42,589 nt of DNA from a bacterium (GCA_021823625.1 JAKANS010000028.1:1-42589); one strand, 5' to 3'; shown: positions 1-14,508, numbered from the stretch's first letter. The notes: a model not told the origin generated them from the sequence alone. Translations and numbers: made by a program.

Positions 1-49
1 CGGTCATCGCGGCTTGGGTTCGACTCGCGGGGACGCTCGCCTTACCGAC

Positions 50-75
50 CGGAGCGCCGACTTCCAAGTCGGCTT
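50..75 (+). repeat. Short hairpin repeat, copy A
   Basis: The repeat has a CGGAGCGCCG head, a self-complementary core (GCCGACTT at 56-63 pairing with AAGTCGGC at 66-73) and a CGGCTT tail. The same head-core-tail layout recurs at 125-150 and 421-445 in the opposite orientation. In those copies the stem is GCCGGTT/AACCGGC, so both stem sides change together relative to this copy. Confidence 0.6.
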
Positions 76-124
76 AAGCCGCTGGTCAGTCGCGCGGCGA
101 AGTCTTTGTTAGCCGCATCGTCGT

Positions 125-150
125 AAGCCGGTTGGGAAACCGGCGCGCCG
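125..150 (-). repeat. Short hairpin repeat, copy B
   Basis: Read on the minus strand it has the head CGGCGCGCCG, then a stem GCCGGTT/AACCGGC (38-44 and 27-33) with a 4-nt loop, and the tail CGGCTTA. It differs from copy C at one head base and in its loop. Confidence 0.6.
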
Positions 151-420
151 CATCAGGGATCGTCGTCGCGGGATGCGCGTGTGGGGCAATGGAGTTGTCT
201 CGGCGGATCTAAACTCCAGGGCTCCGGCCAAAAGCCGGGCCGCTCCTAGATGGGCGTCCGCTGGACCTCGGCCGTCGCCATCAGGTTTACTTGCCTTTCA
301 CTACCTCCGGGGTCACGATCTACCTAGCTTTACCCTAACTGGCAGAACGAAAGAGCAGAACCTCAATTCTGACGAGTGGAGCGCCAATTTGCATTCTGCT
401 TCGCGGTTTCCTTGCGCGCA

Positions 421-445
421 AAGCCGGTTACAAACCGGCGCTCCG
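421..445 (-). repeat. Short hairpin repeat, copy C
   Basis: Read on the minus strand it has the head CGGAGCGCCG and a GCCGGTT/AACCGGC stem around a 3-nt loop (33-39 and 23-29), ending CGGCTT. A degenerate fourth relative may lie near 222-248, where a CCGGC/GCCGG hairpin is followed by a similar GGAGCG-like head. Confidence 0.6.
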
Positions 446-603
446 AATCGCCGCCCGCGCGCGCCGTCGATAACTCACCCGATACGGCGGCGAGCGAGAC
501 ACGACAGCCCGGCATGACTCCGGAACCTGCCTGATCGTTTGCTCCGATAGCGAGCGACGCTATTTTTGCCGATGTTGGCCGCAACCGAGCGCATCGCCTG
601 GTG

Positions 604-687
604 GTGTCCTGATTTCAAATGGGTGGCTGCGCCGCAGCGGCGTCCGCAGGGCGGTGCGGCAGCACCGCCACCACCAAACCAGGACAC
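604..687. mobile_element. Possible small MITE-like inverted-repeat element
   Basis: GTGTCCTG at 604-611 is matched by its exact complement CAGGACAC at 680-687, and the similarity extends inward as GTGTCCTG(A/G)TTT. A 7-bp direct repeat CATCGCC lies just outside each end (592-598 and 692-698), separated from the inverted repeats by 5 and 4 bases. The interior is GC-rich with no coding potential. A non-autonomous transposon relic or an imperfect long hairpin would both fit. Confidence 0.35.
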
Positions 688-778
688 TGCCCATCGCCAT
701 GCTGGGGATTGCTGGCATCGTCTATACCGGTGGCCCGCTTCTGGCCGGGCTTCGACCGCGTCCGATCCTGAACAAGTC

Positions 779-2839
779 ATGTCCACACCGACCGCTCCCG
801 CGCACACCAACCGTCTCGCCGCGGAAAAATCGCCGTACCTGCTCCAGCATCAGTACAATCCCGTGGATTGGTTTCCGTGGGGGCCGGAAGCTTTTGCCAG
901 GGCGCACGCGGAGAACCGACCGATCTTTCTGAGCATCGGCTACTCGACCTGCCATTGGTGCCACGTCATGGAGCGCGAGACGTTCGAGGATGAGGCCGTC
1001 GCGCGTTTTCTCAACGCCCATTTCGTCAGCATCAAGGTGGATCGCGAGGAGCGCCCGGATGTGGACCAGATTTACATGACGTTCGTGCAGGCCACCACCG
1101 GCAGCGGCGGCTGGCCCTTGAATGTCTTCCTGACGCCGGACCGGAAGCCGTTTTACGGCGGCACCTATTTTCCTCCCGGCGGGCGTGGTGGCCGTCCCGG
1201 ATTTCTGGACTTGCTAGAGCAACTGCAACATCTCTGGTCGGAGCGGCACGACGACATCCTCGCGTCCGCCGTCGAGATGCATCGCCGGCTGGAAAGCCTC
1301 GCGCAGAAGCCGCCACGCGAAAACCCTGCCCTGACGCCAGCGACACTCACCAACGCCGCGGCGGCGTTCAAGACCGAGTACGACGCCGAGAATGGCGGCT
1401 TCGGCGGCGCGCCCAAGTTTCCCCGACCCAGCCAGCCGGCGTTCTTGCTGCGTTGGGCGAAACGCGTCGGCGACAGCGAGGCGCAGCGCATGGTGCGGCA
1501 CACTTGCGACCGCATGGCCGCCGGCGGCATCCACAACCAATTGGGCGGTGGCTTCGCGCGGTATTCGGTGGATGCCGCGTGGCTGGTGCCGCACTTCGAG
1601 AAGATGCTCTACGACAATGCGCAGCTCGCGCAGCTCTATCTCGATGCCTATTTGATCAGCGGCGAAGCGCGCCACGCCGCGGTCGTCCGCGACATCCTGG
1701 ATTACGTCCTGCGTGACATGACGCACCCGGAAGGCGGCTTTTACTCCGCCGAGGACGCCGACAGCGAAGGCAAGGAAGGCAAGTTCTATTGCTGGACGCA
1801 GGCGGAATTCTGCGCGCTGCTCACGCCAGAGGAATTCGCGGTCGCGAGCCGGTACTTCGGCGTGACCGCGGGCGGCAATTTCGTGGACCACAGCGATCCC
1901 GATCCCCTGCCCGGCCAGAACGTGCTTCACGTGGCCGAGGCCCGACTCGCGCCTGGCGAAGTGCCGTTGCTGGAAGCGGCGAAAACCAAGCTGCTCGCGG
2001 CGCGGGCGAAGCGCATCCGCCCGCATCTCGACGACAAGGTGCTGTCGTCCTGGAACGGCTCGATGCTGGGGGCGCTGGCCCGCGCCGGCGTGGTGCTCGG
2101 CGAACCGGCCTACCTCGAGGCCGCGCGACGTAACTTTCGCTTCACCCAGAGCCGGCTTTGGGACCCAGCCACCCAAACGCTGTACCATCGCTGGCGCGAC
2201 GGCGAACGCGACTCGGTGCAACTGCTCGATGCTTACGCCTTCCAACTCGCCGGCACGCTGGACCTGTATGAAGCGACCCTCGACCCGGCCGCGGTGGAAT
2301 TCGCGGTGAACCTCGCGGAGACGATGCTCGCCAAATTTCAGGATTCGGAACGCGGCGGCTTCTGGCAGAGTGCGGCCGGCGCGGACGATTTGATTTTGCG
2401 GGTCAAGGAGGACTACGACGGCGCGCTGCCGGCCGGCAACTCCGTGGCGATCCTGGCCTTGCTCCGACTCGCCGACATCACGGACCGGAGCGAGTTCCGC
2501 ACCGCCGCCGAAAAGGGATTGCGGTTCCTGGCCGACCGGCTTGGCCGACAGCCGCAGGCCGTGCCTGCCCTGCTCGCGGCGTTGGACTATTCGCTCGGCG
2601 AAACGCGTCGGGTTGTAATCGCTGGCGACACCAACGAGGCGGGGTGGCGCGAATTACTCGCGGCGGCAAATCGTGTCTTCCTCCCCAATAAAGTGGTGCT
2701 CGGAACCGCCGGTCTGGTGGAACCGTTCGCGCGTACCCTGCCCGCCCGCGAGGGCCGGGCGACCGCCTACGTATGCACCGGCAACGCCTGCCGGCCACCC
2801 ACCTCCGACCCGCGCGAACTCCGAAGGCTCTTGCGTTGA
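779..2839 (+). CDS. DUF255 thioredoxin-domain protein (YyaL/SSP411 family)
   Basis: This 686-residue protein has the layout of the bacterial YyaL / spermatogenesis-associated SSP411 family: an N-terminal thioredoxin-like domain and an (alpha/alpha)6-barrel C-terminal region like N-acylglucosamine 2-epimerase. The N-terminus carries [21 protein letters not shown] (residues 11-31, paraphrased by its key NPVDW), a CHWC redox motif (Cys58, Cys61) and VDREERPD, all family hallmarks. Later sections such as [13 protein letters not shown] and [11 protein letters not shown] also fit. The ATG at 779 was chosen because family similarity starts immediately after it. The frame is open further upstream, but that part crosses an inverted-repeat element. 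The biochemical role of the family is not firmly established. The gene stands alone and ends in a hairpin shared with rpoC. Confidence 0.9.
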   Translation: MSTPTAPAHTNRLAAEKSPYLLQHQYNPVDWFPWGPEAFARAHAENRPIFLSIGYSTCHWCHVMERETFEDEAVARFLNAHFVSIKVDREERPDVDQIYMTFVQATTGSGGWPLNVFLTPDRKPFYGGTYFPPGGRGGRPGFLDLLEQLQHLWSERHDDILASAVEMHRRLESLAQKPPRENPALTPATLTNAAAAFKTEYDAENGGFGGAPKFPRPSQPAFLLRWAKRVGDSEAQRMVRHTCDRMAAGGIHNQLGGGFARYSVDAAWLVPHFEKMLYDNAQLAQLYLDAYLISGEARHAAVVRDILDYVLRDMTHPEGGFYSAEDADSEGKEGKFYCWTQAEFCALLTPEEFAVASRYFGVTAGGNFVDHSDPDPLPGQNVLHVAEARLAPGEVPLLEAAKTKLLAARAKRIRPHLDDKVLSSWNGSMLGALARAGVVLGEPAYLEAARRNFRFTQSRLWDPATQTLYHRWRDGERDSVQLLDAYAFQLAGTLDLYEATLDPAAVEFAVNLAETMLAKFQDSERGGFWQSAAGADDLILRVKEDYDGALPAGNSVAILALLRLADITDRSEFRTAAEKGLRFLADRLGRQPQAVPALLAALDYSLGETRRVVIAGDTNEAGWRELLAAANRVFLPNKVVLGTAGLVEPFARTLPAREGRATAYVCTGNACRPPTSDPRELRRLLR

Positions 2840-2860
2840 TCCGGCGCAACCTTCCGCCAG

Positions 2861-2900
2861 AAAACCAGGAAGGCGCGGAATCACCCGCGCCTTCCTGGTT
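2861..2900. terminator. Convergent hairpin terminator between the DUF255 gene and rpoC
   Basis: A perfect 16-bp stem (2863-2878 with 2885-2900) encloses a 6-nt loop. On the minus strand the stem ends in and is followed by T residues (complement of AAAA at 2861-2864), so it best terminates the rpoBC operon. There is no U-tract on the plus side, where it may act as a weaker terminator or 3'-end protector. Confidence 0.75.
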
Positions 2901-2929
2901 GAATCTCGTGACCGGCCGGCTGGCCAGCT

Positions 2930-5900
2930 CTAGTCCGAAGTGATCTCGCGGATCGTGAAGGTCTGTTCGGGTTCCTCGGCCGGGGCTTCTTCCTCCGGAC
3001 CAATTTCGACGAGCGGCTTGATACGAATGTTCCGATGGATGTCGAAGCCCGTGCCGGCGGGGATGATATGCCCCATGATCACGTTCTCTTTGAAACCGCG
3101 CAGGTAGTCCACCTTGCCCATCGTCGCCGCATCGGTGAGCACGCGGGTGGTGTCTTGGAAGGAGGCGGCGCTCAGGAAACTCTCGGTTTCGAGCGACGCC
3201 TTGGTGATGCCCAGGAGGACGGGCTGTGCCTCGGCCGGCTTGCCGCCCATCTTTTCAACGCGCTGGTTCTCGTTTTCAAAGACCAGTTTGTCCACCTGCT
3301 CGGCCCACAGGAACGTGGTGTCGCCGGGATCGGTGATGCGCACCTTGCGGAGCATCTGGCGGATGATGGTCTCGATGTGCTTGTCGTTGATGGTGACACC
3401 CTGGAGGCGATACACCTCCTGGATTTCACTCACCAGGCGCGACTGCAACTCCTGCGGACCGCTGACCTCGAGGATTTCGTGCGGCACGACCGAGCCTTCG
3501 GTGAGCTGCTGGCCTTTATCCACGCGGTCGCCCTTGAAGACGATGACGTGCTTGCCGATGGGGATGAGGTGCTCTTCCTCGACGCCGGTCTGCGGGTCTT
3601 TGATGAGAATGCAGCGCTTGCCGCGCACGCTCGCGCCGAAGTCCACAAGGCCGTTGATCTTGGAAATCTCCGCGGCGTCCTTCGGTCGGCGCGCCTCGAA
3701 CAACTCGGCCACGCGCGGCAGCCCCCCCGTGATGTCCTTGGTTTTGACACTGCGGCGCGGCGTCTTGGCCACCAAGGCGCCGGGCACGATCTTGTCGCCT
3801 TCGTTGACGATGATGTGGGCGCCGGAAGGAATCGGGTAGCTGGCCACCGCTTCACCCTTCTCGTCGTGGATGATGACCTGCGGGTGCAGATCCTCCTTGT
3901 GGTCGATAACCACCATGGACTCCTGGCCCGTGGTCTCGTCCAGTTCCTGTTTCATCGTGACGTTCTCGATGATGTCGTGGAACTGCACCCGGCCGGCCTT
4001 CTCGGAAATGATCGGCACGTTGTACGGATCCCACTGCACGAACGTCTCGCCCTTGGCGACCCGACCACCGTCGCGCGCGGAAACCACCGCACCGATGACG
4101 ACAATGTGGTTCTCGAGTTCGCGGCCTTCGGGATCGACAATGGAGACGGAGCCGTTCTTGTTCAAGACGATGTTGCTGCCGTCGTCGAGCGCCACGGTGC
4201 GAAGTTCGTTGTAGCGCAACACGCCGTCGAACTTGGCCTTGACCTGCGGCTGTTTGAACACCTGGGACGCCGTGCCGCCGATGTGGAAGGTCCGCATCGT
4301 GAGTTGGGTGCCCGGCTCGCCAATGGACTGGGCGGCAACGATCCCCACGGCTTCGCCCATTTTCGCCAGGCCCCCCGTGGCCAGGTTGCGCCCGTAGCAG
4401 GCGATGCAGACGCCGTGTTTGGCCTCGCAAGTAAGGACGGAGCGGATCTTCACGCGCTCGACCCCCCCACTCTCGATCTCGCGGGCCTTCGGCTCGTCGA
4501 TCAGTTCGTTTGCGCGGACCAATATGCGCGCGACGTCGTGCGGATCGGGGATGTCATCGCAGGCGAACCGACCCACGATACGCTCGCTCAACTTCACGAT
4601 CTCGTCCTCGCCCTGCTCGATCGCCTTGACCCAAATGCCGTTGGTGGTGCCGCAGTCGTCCTCGCGGATGATGACGTCCTGCGCCACGTCCACCAGCTTG
4701 CGGGTCATGTAACCCGAGTCGGCGGTCTTCAGGGCCGTGTCGGCCAAACCCTTGCGGGCGCCGTGCGTGGAAATGAAGTACTCGAGCACCGAGAGGCCCT
4801 CGCGGAAATTCGCGAGAATGGGCTTCTCGATGATGGAGCCGTCGGGCTTGGCCATGAGGCCACGCACACCGGCGAGCTGGCGGACCTGGGCCTTGTTGCC
4901 GCGGGCACCGGAATCCACCATGAGGTAAAGCGGATTGTATTCGCGCTTGCCCATGTTGGTTTCGAGCGTGCGAATCATGACGTTGGAGATCTGGTCGGTG
5001 CAGTGCGTCCAGATGTCCACAATTTTATTGTAGCGCTCGCCCGGGGTGATGATGCCCTTGCGGTACTGCTTTTCCACGTCGGCGATCTGCTTCTGGGCGG
5101 CGCTGATTTCATGGTCCTTCTCCTTCGGGATGATCATGTCCTCGATGCCGATGGAGATGCCGGCACGGGTGGCTTCCCGGAAGCCCACCTCTTTCAACCG
5201 GTCCAGACCGAGAATGGTCTTCTCGTGACCGCAATATTTGTAGCAGTTCCAGATGATGTCCCCGAGCTGGCTCTTGCCGGCGGGTTTGTTGTAAAAACCG
5301 AGTTCGAGCGGCCAGATTTCGCTGAAGATCACCCGGCCGACGGTGGTCTCGATGACCGTGCGCTTAGCATCGCCGTAAACCGTGTTCTGGCCCCGGTCTG
5401 GATTGGCCAACAGGATCCGGTCATGCGTCTTCAGGGCGCCATCCGCGTGGGCGAACAGGACTTCGCTCTTGCAGCCGAACATCATCAAGCGCTCGCCCTC
5501 CTTCTTGGCCTTGCGCGGCTCGGCCGTCAGGTAATAGCAGCCGAGCGTGATGTCCTGAGTGGGCGTCATGATCGGCTTGCCGCTCGACGGACTGAAGATG
5601 TTGAGCGGAGCCATCATGAGCAGCTTGGCCTCCAACTGGGCCTCGACCGACAGCGGCACATGCACGGCCATCTGGTCGCCGTCAAAGTCCGCGTTGTACG
5701 CCGTGCAAACCAGCGGGTGAATCCGGATGGCCTCGCCTTCGATGAGCACCGGCTCGAACGCCTGCACCGAGAGGCGGTGCAGCGTGGGAGCACGGTTCAA
5801 CATGACCGGGTGGCCCTTGGTCACCTCTTCGAGCACGTCCCACACTTCCGGCGACTGGCGCTCGATGAGCTTTTTGGCCGAGCGAACGGTGTGGACGAAA

Positions 5901-7075
5901 CCCTTCTCCTTCAGCCGCCGGATGATGAACGGCTCGAACAGCACCAGCGCCATCTTCTTGGGCAACCCGCACTGGTGGACCTTGAGCTCGGGCCCGACCA
6001 CGATGACCGAGCGGCCGGAGTAATCCACGCGCTTGCCCAGGAGGTTCTGGCGGAACCGACCGCTCTTGCCTTTGAGCATGTCGGAGAGCGACTTCAAAGA
6101 GCGGTTGCCGGCGCCGGTGACCGGCCGTCCGTGGCGACCGTTGTCGAAGAGCGCGTCCACCGCCTCCTGCAACATGCGCTTTTCGTTGCGGATGATGACC
6201 TCCGGGGTCTTGAGCTGAAGCAGGTTCTTCAGGCGGTTGTTCCGGTTGATCACCCGACGGTAGAGGTCGTTCAGGTCCGAAGTGGCGAAGCGACCGCCCT
6301 CCAAAGGCACGAGCGGACGCAGATCCGGCGGGATGACGGGCAGCACGATCAGGATCATCCATTCGGGCCGCGAGCGGGACTGCATGAAGCCCTGGAAGAG
6401 CTTGATCCGCTTGGCGAGTTTCTTGCGGATCTGTTTGCTCTTGGTCTCGGTCATCGCCCGCTGCAACTCCTCGATGTTCTTTTGCAGGTCCAGCAGCGAC
6501 AATCCCTCCCGGACACCTTCCGCACCCATCTTCGCGGTGAACGCGTCGGCGCCGTAGGTTTCGCGGGCCTCCCGGAACTCGCTTTCGCTGAGCAACTGGT
6601 GCTTTTGCAGCGGCGTGTTGCCGGGGTCGATCACCATGTAATCCTCGTAGTAGATCACGCGCTCGAGGCTCCGGGCCGTCATGTCGAGCATGAGTCCGAT
6701 GCGTGACGGCATGCACTTGAAGAACCAGATGTGCGAAACCGGCACCGCGAGGTCGATGTGGCCCATGCGCTCGCGGCGCACGCGCGACAAGGTGACTTCC
6801 ACACCACAGCGATCACAGACCACGCCGCGGTGTTTGATCCGCTTGTACTTGCCGCAGGAGCATTCCCAGTCCTTGACGGGACCGAAAATGCGCTCGCAGA
6901 AGAGACCGCCTTTTTCCGGCTTGAAGGTCCGGTAGTTGATGGTCTCGGGATTCTTGACCTCGCCTTTCGACCATGAGCGAATGGTTTCAGGCGAGGAAAT
7001 GCTGATGGCTACGTGGTCCACCGCGTTGACCTTGTCGAGGCCAAGCGCCTCGCGGGTCGATTCTTTGGTGTTCAT
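2930..7075 (-). CDS. rpoC: DNA-directed RNA polymerase beta' subunit
   Basis: This is the 1381-residue largest subunit of RNA polymerase, forming the catalytic cleft with RpoB. The N-terminal zinc site has Cys72, Cys74, Cys87 and Cys90. The universal Mg2+-binding NADFDGDQ motif lies near residue 460. A second zinc cluster, with Cys residues in [16 protein letters not shown], lies near residues 883-898. The length is typical of a beta' without very large lineage inserts, and the ORF is intact. It is the last gene of the operon, 35 bp after rpoB, and a strong hairpin follows the stop codon. A 1223-aa open frame on the opposite strand is a GC-rich shadow of this gene. Confidence 0.98.
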   Translation of the reverse strand: MNTKESTREALGLDKVNAVDHVAISISSPETIRSWSKGEVKNPETINYRTFKPEKGGLFCERIFGPVKDWECSCGKYKRIKHRGVVCDRCGVEVTLSRVRRERMGHIDLAVPVSHIWFFKCMPSRIGLMLDMTARSLERVIYYEDYMVIDPGNTPLQKHQLLSESEFREARETYGADAFTAKMGAEGVREGLSLLDLQKNIEELQRAMTETKSKQIRKKLAKRIKLFQGFMQSRSRPEWMILIVLPVIPPDLRPLVPLEGGRFATSDLNDLYRRVINRNNRLKNLLQLKTPEVIIRNEKRMLQEAVDALFDNGRHGRPVTGAGNRSLKSLSDMLKGKSGRFRQNLLGKRVDYSGRSVIVVGPELKVHQCGLPKKMALVLFEPFIIRRLKEKGFVHTVRSAKKLIERQSPEVWDVLEEVTKGHPVMLNRAPTLHRLSVQAFEPVLIEGEAIRIHPLVCTAYNADFDGDQMAVHVPLSVEAQLEAKLLMMAPLNIFSPSSGKPIMTPTQDITLGCYYLTAEPRKAKKEGERLMMFGCKSEVLFAHADGALKTHDRILLANPDRGQNTVYGDAKRTVIETTVGRVIFSEIWPLELGFYNKPAGKSQLGDIIWNCYKYCGHEKTILGLDRLKEVGFREATRAGISIGIEDMIIPKEKDHEISAAQKQIADVEKQYRKGIITPGERYNKIVDIWTHCTDQISNVMIRTLETNMGKREYNPLYLMVDSGARGNKAQVRQLAGVRGLMAKPDGSIIEKPILANFREGLSVLEYFISTHGARKGLADTALKTADSGYMTRKLVDVAQDVIIREDDCGTTNGIWVKAIEQGEDEIVKLSERIVGRFACDDIPDPHDVARILVRANELIDEPKAREIESGGVERVKIRSVLTCEAKHGVCIACYGRNLATGGLAKMGEAVGIVAAQSIGEPGTQLTMRTFHIGGTASQVFKQPQVKAKFDGVLRYNELRTVALDDGSNIVLNKNGSVSIVDPEGRELENHIVVIGAVVSARDGGRVAKGETFVQWDPYNVPIISEKAGRVQFHDIIENVTMKQELDETTGQESMVVIDHKEDLHPQVIIHDEKGEAVASYPIPSGAHIIVNEGDKIVPGALVAKTPRRSVKTKDITGGLPRVAELFEARRPKDAAEISKINGLVDFGASVRGKRCILIKDPQTGVEEEHLIPIGKHVIVFKGDRVDKGQQLTEGSVVPHEILEVSGPQELQSRLVSEIQEVYRLQGVTINDKHIETIIRQMLRKVRITDPGDTTFLWAEQVDKLVFENENQRVEKMGGKPAEAQPVLLGITKASLETESFLSAASFQDTTRVLTDAATMGKVDYLRGFKENVIMGHIIPAGTGFDIHRNIRIKPLVEIGPEEEAPAEEPEQTFTIREITSD

Positions 7076-7110
7076 GAGCGTGTCGGGCTAGGCAGTTTCG
7101 GGGCGGCCAA

Positions 7111-11028
<3,918 letters not shown>

Positions 11029-11194
11029 AGTGTCACTCTGATCACCGCGGATTAACCACCGGACTACCTCGCTTCCAAACGACAAACAGCCGGTGCTCCT
11101 GTTGTTTCCAGGAGCCGCCCGGCGCTACTGTTGACTGCGCTACAAGCGACTGTGTCTTGATGCTGGAGGCAATTGGCTCGGGTTGCTTTCAAAG

Positions 11195-11227
11195 CGGTGG
11201 GCGGCGGTATTCATCCGCCGCCCACCG
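11195..11227 (-). promoter_or_regulatory. Hairpin between rplL and rpoB, likely attenuator
   Basis: A perfect 13-bp stem (11195-11207 with 11215-11227) with a 7-nt loop sits 12 nt after the rplL stop. On the minus strand only CTTT follows, so termination would be partial. A partial terminator or RNase III processing region in this gap is established for E. coli. The position and shape fit that role, but function here is inferred. Confidence 0.6.
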
Positions 11228-11239
11228 GCCACAAAACGA

Positions 11240-11632
11240 CTACTTGATCTCGGCCTTGGCCCCGGCCTCTTCGAGCTTCTTCTTGGCGGCTTCGGCGTCG
11301 GCCTTGTTGGCGCCTTCCAGCACCGGCTTCGGCGCCTCTTCCACCAGTTTCTTGGCCTCGGCCAGGCCCAGGCCGGCCTTGATCTCGCGCACGGCCTTGA
11401 TGACCGCGATCTTTTTGTCCGCCGGTGCGGAAACGAGAATGACGTCAAAAGCGATCTTCGCTTCTTCGGCGGGTGCAGCGGCTCCGCCAGCAGCGGCACC
11501 CCCGGCAGCGGCAACGGCCACCGGCGCGGCGGCGGTGACGCCCCAAGCCTCTTCGAGCTTCTTCACCAACTCCGCAGTCTCCAAGACACTGAGTTTGCTC
11601 AATTGTTCAACCAACGATGCGATTTCTGACAT
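11240..11632 (-). CDS. rplL: 50S ribosomal protein L7/L12
   Basis: This 130-residue stalk protein recruits translational GTPases to the ribosome. It has the N-terminal dimerisation segment ([22 protein letters not shown]), an Ala/Gly-rich flexible hinge near residues 34-56, and the conserved C-terminal domain with [21 protein letters not shown]. The ORF is intact and of typical length. It lies 134 bp after rplJ, and that gap shows small inverted repeats but no gene. Confidence 0.97.
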   Translation of the reverse strand: MSEIASLVEQLSKLSVLETAELVKKLEEAWGVTAAAPVAVAAAGGAAAGGAAAPAEEAKIAFDVILVSAPADKKIAVIKAVREIKAGLGLAEAKKLVEEAPKPVLEGANKADAEAAKKKLEEAGAKAEIK

Positions 11633-11766
11633 GTTTCTGCCTTTCAGTCTCGTCGTCCTTCGCGGCCACGAAGGGTTTCAGCCCACGGCCCGTGAGCCGA
11701 CGATTTACTATTTTGGGTTTCGGTTAGCTTCGTCACTGCGTTGGCCGGCCGCGACGAAAATGGAAT

Positions 11767-12279
11767 CTACGCGCCCTTCTCGACGCGGGCCTGCAGCACT
11801 CGGGCAAGCTGTGTGGCCGGGGTGTTGAGCAGGCGCACCAACTGGGATGCCGGCGCCTGCAAAACGCCCATGAGTTTGCTGCGCAACACATCCAATGGCG
11901 GCAAATCCGCGAGGGCCAGGACGGCGTCCTTTTCGAGGCGTTGGTTCCCGAGGTATCCGAACTGGACCTTCGGTTTTTCGAACTCGGCTTGGAAGGTCTT
12001 GATCACCTTGGCCGTCGGACTGATGTCGCGTTGGCCGGTCACAACCGCCAACTGACCACTCAATGCCCCCGCCAATTCCCCCAAACCCGCCTCTTGGAAC
12101 GCGATGCGGAAGACACTGTTCTTGACAACGTGGGCTTCGGCCTTGGTTTTCCGCAGCCGCGAGCGCAGTTCTTTGAATTGGGCGACGTTCAACCCACGGT
12201 AGTCCACCACGAGGAAGAACGGCGACGCATTCAGCCGGGCAATGTACTCCTGCGTCAGGGATTTCTTTTCAGCGCGCAT
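11767..12279 (-). CDS. rplJ: 50S ribosomal protein L10
   Basis: This 170-residue protein anchors the L7/L12 stalk to 23S rRNA. The N-terminal region (FFLVVDYRGLNVAQFKELR, HVVKNSVFRIAF) matches the L10 rRNA-binding domain. The C-terminal helix that binds L7/L12 dimers ends ARVLQARVEKGA. Only 18 bp separate it from rplA, leaving little room for the long autoregulatory L10 leader known from E. coli. Any such control would need sequences inside the end of rplA. Confidence 0.95.
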   Translation of the reverse strand: MRAEKKSLTQEYIARLNASPFFLVVDYRGLNVAQFKELRSRLRKTKAEAHVVKNSVFRIAFQEAGLGELAGALSGQLAVVTGQRDISPTAKVIKTFQAEFEKPKVQFGYLGNQRLEKDAVLALADLPPLDVLRSKLMGVLQAPASQLVRLLNTPATQLARVLQARVEKGA

Positions 12280-12297
12280 GATCGTTAGGAGAGAAAG

Positions 12298-13005
12298 TTA
12301 AGCGGCCTGCTGGAGTTCCCGCAAATCCAGCCGGATGGCCGGGCTCATCGTGCAGGTGAGGGTACAGTTGCACAGGTAAGTGCCGCGCAGGCTCTGCGGT
12401 CGGGCTCGCAGCACGGCATCGATGACGGACCGGGCGTTTTCCACGATCTGCTCGGGGGCAAAACTGACCTTGCCAACAGGCACATGTACATTGCCGGCCT
12501 TGTCGGTTTTGTATTCGACCCGCCCCGCCTTGACTTCCTTGACCGCCTTTGCGGTGTCGTCCGTCACGGTGCCGGTCTTCGGATTGGGCATCAGGCCGCG
12601 CGGTCCCAAGACCTTGCCCAACTTGCGCACTTCGCTCATCGCCTCCGGCGTGGCAACGGCAACGTCGAAGTCGGACCAGCCTTCCTGGCACTTCTTCACC
12701 AATTCTTCGAATCCAACGTGCTCTGCGCCGGCCGCCCGGGCGGCATCGGCCGCGTCTCCCGGTTTCGTAAAGACCAGCACGCGTACCACTTTACCACTGC
12801 CGTGAGGCAACGGCACCGTGCCGCGTACCATCTGGTCGGACTGCTTGGGATCCACCCCGAGCCGGAACGCCAGCTCGACGGTTTCGTTGAATTTCGCTCG
12901 TGGGAATTTCACCAAGAGATCCACCGCCTGTTTAAGCGGGTAAGTCTTGTTGGCTTCCAGCAGTCCGAGCGCCTTGCGGTAGCGTTTGCTTCCAGTTTTA
13001 GTCAT
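12298..13005 (-). CDS. rplA: 50S ribosomal protein L1
   Basis: This 235-residue protein forms the L1 stalk at the ribosomal E site and is a translational repressor of rplKA in model bacteria. Typical features are [26 protein letters not shown] near the start and [16 protein letters not shown] in the middle. The frame continues 41 codons upstream into the end of rplK, but the ATG at 13005 gives the standard N-terminus and length. The gene is intact. Confidence 0.96.
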   Translation of the reverse strand: MTKTGSKRYRKALGLLEANKTYPLKQAVDLLVKFPRAKFNETVELAFRLGVDPKQSDQMVRGTVPLPHGSGKVVRVLVFTKPGDAADAARAAGAEHVGFEELVKKCQEGWSDFDVAVATPEAMSEVRKLGKVLGPRGLMPNPKTGTVTDDTAKAVKEVKAGRVEYKTDKAGNVHVPVGKVSFAPEQIVENARSVIDAVLRARPQSLRGTYLCNCTLTCTMSPAIRLDLRELQQAA

Positions 13006-13051
13006 GGATTGATGCGGTGCGAACGAGCGTTTGCTCTCCCGCGGTTTCGGG

Positions 13052-13477
13052 TTAGTCCACCACGTCGATGCCCATGCTCCGCGCCGTCCCCGCAATGACG
13101 CGGGCTGCGGCCTCTTCATCGGTCGCATTGAGGTCGTTGAGCTTGAGCTTTACGATGTCCATCACCTGTTTGCGAGTAACCTTGCCGACCTTGTCCTTGT
13201 TCGGGACTTTGGAGCCGGAGGCGATGCCGGCAGCCTTCTTGAGCAACACTGAGGCGGGCGGCGACTTGGTGATGAAAGTGAAGGACTTGTCTTGATAAAC
13301 GGTGATCACCACGGGGATGATCATGCCGGCTTGGTCCTTGGTGCGGGCGTTGTACTCCTTGCAGAAGGCCATGATGTTCACGCCGTGCTGGCCCAAGGCG
13401 GGCCCCACCGGCGGGGCGGGATTGGCCTGGCCTGCCGGGATCTGCAGTTTAATCTGACCGACTACTTTCTTCGCCAT
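13052..13477 (-). CDS. rplK: 50S ribosomal protein L11
   Basis: This 141-residue protein is part of the GTPase-associated centre and binds 23S rRNA. It has the standard [22 protein letters not shown]-terminal signature (by its [12 protein letters not shown] core) and an [15 protein letters not shown]-terminus. No strong Shine-Dalgarno sequence precedes the ATG. The gene lies between nusG and rplA, 67 and 46 bp away. Confidence 0.97.
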   Translation of the reverse strand: MAKKVVGQIKLQIPAGQANPAPPVGPALGQHGVNIMAFCKEYNARTKDQAGMIIPVVITVYQDKSFTFITKSPPASVLLKKAAGIASGSKVPNKDKVGKVTRKQVMDIVKLKLNDLNATDEEAAARVIAGTARSMGIDVVD

Positions 13478-13544
13478 ACGTTATTGTGAAAATGTGCCGT
13501 TGCGAATGGGGAGCGCTCTGCGCGACATCCTCGAGGGGGCGTTC

Positions 13545-14093
13545 TTAGGCCTTTTCCAACTGCCAGTACTCGAGTTCCACCGGCGTGCTGCGGCCGAAAA
13601 TGTTGACCGTCACTTTCAATTTGCCACGGGTCGGATCAATCTCTTCGATCACACCCGTGAAATTCAGGAAGGGCCCGTCGTTGATCTTCACCGACTCGCC
13701 CACCTCGAAACTGACTTTCGGCCGTTCCGTGTCTTCCGACTCCGAAATCTGCTCTTTGATGTGGTCGATCTCTTCCTGGGAAGTCGGCGACGGCCGGTCG
13801 CCGCCCACGAAGCCGATGATGCCCGGAGTTTCCCGAATGAAGTACCAAGGCTTCTCGATCAGGCGTTCGTTTTCGTCCAGGAGGATCATGTCCACGAACA
13901 CGTATCCGGGATAAAGCTTGCGCGTGGAGACCGACTTCTTGCCGCCCCGCACCTCGGCGACTTTTTCCATCGGCACGAGCACCTCATGGATATACTCACC
14001 CATCTCCTCCGGTTTGAGGCGCTTCTCGATGCTTTCCTTAACCTTCATCTCCTGGCCTGCAAGCGTGTGAATGACGAACCACTGGCTACGCAT
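13545..14093 (-). CDS. nusG: Transcription elongation/antitermination factor NusG
   Basis: This 182-residue protein binds the RNA polymerase clamp and couples transcription to Rho or the ribosome. The NGN domain opens with QWFVIHTLAGQEMKVKESI and includes KLYPGYVFVDM. The KOW domain near the C-terminus contains GPFLNFTGVIEEIDPTRGKL. I chose the ATG at 14093 because the only start further upstream is a TTG five codons earlier. It sits directly after secE, as is usual. Confidence 0.95.
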   Translation of the reverse strand: MRSQWFVIHTLAGQEMKVKESIEKRLKPEEMGEYIHEVLVPMEKVAEVRGGKKSVSTRKLYPGYVFVDMILLDENERLIEKPWYFIRETPGIIGFVGGDRPSPTSQEEIDHIKEQISESEDTERPKVSFEVGESVKINDGPFLNFTGVIEEIDPTRGKLKVTVNIFGRSTPVELEYWQLEKA

Positions 14094-14123
14094 GGGGAGG
14101 GATTCCAATGTTGGCGGCGTTGG

Positions 14124-14390
14124 TCAAAGCTTGGGGAGAATTCCGCGCACGACTTTGAGAATCACAAAATCGGAGCAGATGCAGAACAATCCCATCAAGG
14201 CGATTGTGATCATGACCACGATTGTCGAGCCACGCAGTTCCGCCATCGAAGGCCAAGTGCACTTGCGGAGTTCTTCTTTCGTCTCCTGCACGTAAGCCGT
14301 GACGCGCAAGAGCATGCCCTTGCGCCACAGGTAGGCGAACACGCCTCCCACGATCACGACCCAAATCGCCAGTGTAATATAGTCTCTCAC
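14124..14390 (-). CDS. secE: Preprotein translocase subunit SecE
   Basis: This 88-residue protein clamps the two halves of SecY. It has an N-terminal hydrophobic segment (about residues 5-22), the conserved cytoplasmic amphipathic motif ELRKCTWPS, and a C-terminal membrane segment (about 52-78). I chose the GTG at 14390. The frame extends further upstream, but only into the tRNA-Ser gene, and AAGAAAGAGA just before the GTG is a plausible ribosome site. The two-span form is common outside the gammaproteobacteria, although one-span SecE is the minimal type. Confidence 0.88.
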   Translation of the reverse strand: MRDYITLAIWVVIVGGVFAYLWRKGMLLRVTAYVQETKEELRKCTWPSMAELRGSTIVVMITIALMGLFCICSDFVILKVVRGILPKL

Positions 14391-14402
14391 GGATCTCTTT
14401 CT

Positions 14403-14493
14403 TGGCGGAGGGGGAGGGATTCGAACCCCCGGTGGGTGTTTGGCCCACAACGGTTTTCAAGACCGCCGCATTCGACCGCTCTGCCACCCCTCC
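14403..14493 (-). tRNA. tRNA-Ser (TGA)
   Basis: The acceptor strands GGAGGGG (14493-14487) and CCCCTCC (14413-14407) pair, followed by G and an encoded CCA (14405-14403). The anticodon stem GCGGT/ACCGT encloses the loop CTTGAAA, giving anticodon TGA. A long variable arm (about 14431-14448) is the class II serine hallmark. The gene sits 12 nt from the secE start. Confidence 0.95.
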
Positions 14494-14508
14494 GCTTCTC
14501 GACGAACC

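Larger units (their letters stand above)
1..778. other. Gene-poor left edge
   Basis: No convincing protein gene is visible here. Open frames exist, but none has a recognisable domain or a convincing ribosome site. The stretch holds three copies of a short hairpin repeat and a possible 84-bp element with terminal inverted repeats, both listed separately. The frame of the next gene stays open upstream to about 566, but that extension runs through the inverted-repeat element and resembles no protein. Confidence 0.6.

Noticed and set aside
173..517. 114-codon frame at the left edge
   Set aside because: It has no ribosome site and no motif, and it crosses a hairpin repeat; it is probably non-coding.
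3035..6706. 1223-codon open frame opposite rpoC
   Set aside because: rpoC is unmistakable on the other strand; the plus-strand frame is open because of the biased third-position GC of rpoC, and its translation has no domain or start signals.
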